From Actinomycetaceae bacterium (GTDB lineage: Bacteria > Actinomycetota > Actinomycetes > Actinomycetales > Actinomycetaceae), in NCBI GenBank assembly GCA_030527545.1, contig JAUNAP010000002.1, forward strand, positions 62,001 to 126,000: a stretch of DNA of 64,000 nt, in the 5' to 3' direction. Under the pieces are notes generated by a model. It was not told the origin of the DNA, searched no databases, and worked only from the letters and a program-made list of their open reading frames with translations. The position numbers were made by a program, and so were the translations under genes. Numbering within the stretch: position 1 is the stretch's first letter; each line of letters starts with the position of its first letter. Shown one piece after another: positions 62,319 to 64,000 of this stretch.

Positions 62319-63818
62319 ATGACGTACACGGTCAAGCCGTGGATTAATGGAGCTTTCGTTGACGGCCAAGGCGGCACGGTCGACATCGACAACCCGGCGA
62401 CCGGCAAGGTCGAGGGCGTCCTCGAACTCGTCAGCCCCGAGCAGGCGAAGGAAGCCATCGAGATCGCCGCGCGCGCTCAAAAGGAATGGGCGGCAACGTC
62501 GATCCCGCGGCGCCAAAACGTCTTCTACGCCTTCCGTCAGCTAGTCCTCGACAACATCGACGAGATCGCCCAAGCGAGCGTGCGCGAGCACGGCAAGACC
62601 CTCTCGGACGCGCGTGGCGAGATCAAGCGTGGTCTCGAAACCGTCGAGTACGCCTGCGGCATCGGGGCCAACACGAAGGGCCAGTTCTCCCGCAACGTCG
62701 GTTCGGCCGTCGACCTCATGGTCGTGCGCCAGCCCCTCGGTGTCGTCGCGGGCATTGTGCCCTTCAACTTCCCCGCCATGGTTCCCATGTGGATGTTCCC
62801 GCTCGCCCTCGCCACGGGCAACGCGATCGTCGTCAAGCCGGCGAACGCCGTCCCTTCGGCCGTGACCCTCATGGGCAAGCTGCTCAAGGAAGCCGGTCTG
62901 CCCGATGGGCTCTTCGCAGTGCTGCCCGGCGACAACGAAATCACGAACGTCATGATCGACGCCGAGGAGGTCAAGGCGGTCTCCTTCGTCGGTTCGACCC
63001 GAGTGGCCAAGATCGTCCAAAAGCGTGCGATCGAAGCGGGTAAGCGGGTCCAAGCCCTCGGTGGTGCCAACAACCACGCCCTCATCATGCCCGATGCCGA
63101 TCAGGAGTTCGTCGCTAAGCAGCTCGCCGCCGCCGCCTTCGGTGCCGCGGGGGAGCGCTGCATGGCCCTGGCCGTGGCCGTCGCGGTGGGCACCGCCGGC
63201 GAAGGGCTGGCCGACGCTGTCAAGGAGCAGGCTGGACGGATCGCGAAGCCGGGCGAAGGCAACGATCCGGAGGCCGGCTACGGCCCGGTGATCTCGAAGG
63301 AAGCGAAGGACCGCATCTCGACGTGGATCGACGAGGCCGTCGAGGCCGGGGCGACGCTGGTCCTCGACGGGCGCGAGTGCGTCGTGGAAGGCTACGAGGG
63401 CGGCTACTGGCTCGGCCCGACGATCCTGGAGAACGTCCCGCACGAGTGCAAGATCTACGCCGAGGAGACCTTCGGGCCTGTTCTCGTCATCGACCGCCAA
63501 GACTCCTACGCCGACGCCGTTGCGCTCATGAACAAGCAGACCGTCGGTAACGGCACGTCGATCTTCACCAACGACGGCGGCTGGGCGCGCCAATTCGAGC
63601 TCGACATCGAGGCCGGTATGGTCGGCATCAACGTGCCCATCCCGACGCCGGTCGCCTACTACTCCTTCGGGGGCTGGAAGGACTCGCTCAACGGCGAGCA
63701 CCACATCCACGGCCCCGAGGGCGTGGAGTTCTACACGCGCGCTAAGGCGATCACGTCGCGTTGGCCCTCCGAGTCGGGTCTGTACGAGGCGACGCTGTCG
63801 TTTGAGAAGGAGGACTAG
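62319..63818 (+). CDS. iolA: CoA-acylating malonate/methylmalonate-semialdehyde dehydrogenase
   Basis: A 499-residue aldehyde dehydrogenase of the MmsA/IolA type, which converts malonate semialdehyde and CoA to acetyl-CoA and CO2 with NAD+, the last step of inositol breakdown. Typical parts are the N-terminal WINGAFVDG, REHGKTLSDARGEI, GVVAGIVPFNFPAMVPMWM, FVGSTRVAK, the catalytic cysteine in GAAGERCMA (Cys281), and the MmsA-type EHHIHGPEGVEFYTR near the C-terminus. The non-acylating ALDH glutamate motif is replaced by LGGANNHA, as in CoA-acylating enzymes. Operator site D lies 52 bases upstream. Confidence 0.94.
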   Translation: MTYTVKPWINGAFVDGQGGTVDIDNPATGKVEGVLELVSPEQAKEAIEIAARAQKEWAATSIPRRQNVFYAFRQLVLDNIDEIAQASVREHGKTLSDARGEIKRGLETVEYACGIGANTKGQFSRNVGSAVDLMVVRQPLGVVAGIVPFNFPAMVPMWMFPLALATGNAIVVKPANAVPSAVTLMGKLLKEAGLPDGLFAVLPGDNEITNVMIDAEEVKAVSFVGSTRVAKIVQKRAIEAGKRVQALGGANNHALIMPDADQEFVAKQLAAAAFGAAGERCMALAVAVAVGTAGEGLADAVKEQAGRIAKPGEGNDPEAGYGPVISKEAKDRISTWIDEAVEAGATLVLDGRECVVEGYEGGYWLGPTILENVPHECKIYAEETFGPVLVIDRQDSYADAVALMNKQTVGNGTSIFTNDGGWARQFELDIEAGMVGINVPIPTPVAYYSFGGWKDSLNGEHHIHGPEGVEFYTRAKAITSRWPSESGLYEATLSFEKED

Positions 63819-63833
63819 GAGCCTCACGTGAGT

Positions 63834-63874
63834 GTGCGGCGGGGGCGTTCGCGGTGCGGGCGTTCCCGCCGCAC
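63834..63874 (+). terminator. Hairpin terminator after iolA
   Basis: GTGCGGCGGGGGCG pairs with CGTTCCCGCCGCAC (14 bp with two G-T pairs) across a 13-base loop, 15 bases after the iolA stop. Confidence 0.6.
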
Positions 63875-63924
63875 GTCATTGTTGGGGTGTGTGAAAGACA
63901 AGGTGAGGGCGTAGCGTTAGGCGA

Positions 63925-64000
63925 GTGAGTTCTATGTCCACCTGGAGAGGCCGCCTTGGTGGTGTCGCCCTCGCGTGTGTGTTGGCGGCGATCGCGTACG
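63925..64000 (+). CDS. Start of a membrane or exported protein, cut by the window end
   Basis: GTG 63925 or the in-frame ATG 63934 opens a frame to the window edge. The visible residues are a short Ser/Arg stretch followed by a hydrophobic segment (GGVALACVLAAIAY), so an N-terminal membrane helix or signal peptide is likely. Too little is present to name it. Confidence 0.45.
   Translation, partial: MSSMSTWRGRLGGVALACVLAAIAY

Overview
The window is a high-GC, gene-dense bacterial chromosome segment. It most resembles a host-associated actinobacterium of the Actinomycetaceae type (Actinomyces, Schaalia, Actinobaculum and relatives). The reasons are high-GC codon use, frequent GTG/TTG starts, a tip pilin - shaft pilin - class C sortase operon in the order of Actinomyces fimbriae, a DUF3152 protein and an SCP_3-type sterol-carrier protein. 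The genus call is inference. No rRNA, tRNA, CRISPR array, insertion sequence or integrase was seen.

Layout. 1-7400: truncated DHA2-type MFS pump, NADP-glutamate dehydrogenase, a stand-alone RelA/SpoT-domain protein, a PspC-domain miniprotein, a sterol-carrier-like protein, and an ABC exporter-fold pair behind a possible DtxR/IdeR iron box. 7400-13300: GlpT-type transporter and GlpQ lipoprotein (glycerophosphodiester scavenging), ACT-domain malic enzyme, TrkH/KtrB-type potassium channel. 13300-18450: alpha/beta hydrolase, DUF998 protein, pyruvate:quinone oxidoreductase, MHS-type transporter, a conserved-looking 66-residue basic protein. 18450-28070, mostly minus strand: DUF3152 protein, asparagine permease plus asparaginase, DUF4091 protein, CycA-like permease, PfkB sugar kinase, ABC-class ATPase (PF09818). 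28300-34350: sortase-assembled pilus operon. 34500-35650: zinc alcohol dehydrogenase.

35800-51600 is a myo-inositol catabolic region. It holds a MocA-type dehydrogenase, an IolT-like transporter, an unusual membrane protein and a LacI regulator. It also holds a minus-strand operon (transaldolase, iolG, iolE-like), a GntR/UTRA regulator and iolC-iolB-iolD. A lactate permease sits in between. The CoA-acylating semialdehyde dehydrogenase (iolA type) lies apart at 62319. Four promoters (at iolG2, transaldolase, iolC and iolA) carry nearly the same 17-bp operator at the same place over the -35 box, which defines a regulon.

51640-58000 is a visibly AT-richer insertion just past the iolD terminator, and the most unusual part of the window. 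It starts with a 27-codon ORF behind a strong Shine-Dalgarno (51799-51882), too short for ordinary ORF calling. Two hairpins follow, then three overlapping genes: a TPR protein, a single-chain double ABC transporter whose two ATPase domains are each half-destroyed in complementary ways, and a prolyl-oligopeptidase-type serine peptidase. I read it as an undescribed ribosomal-peptide production or signalling system. A candidate core of the peptide is bracketed by two prolines, matching the usual cleavage preference of the peptidase family.

58360-64000: a heterodimeric ABC multidrug-type exporter (minus strand), iolA, and the first codons of another gene.
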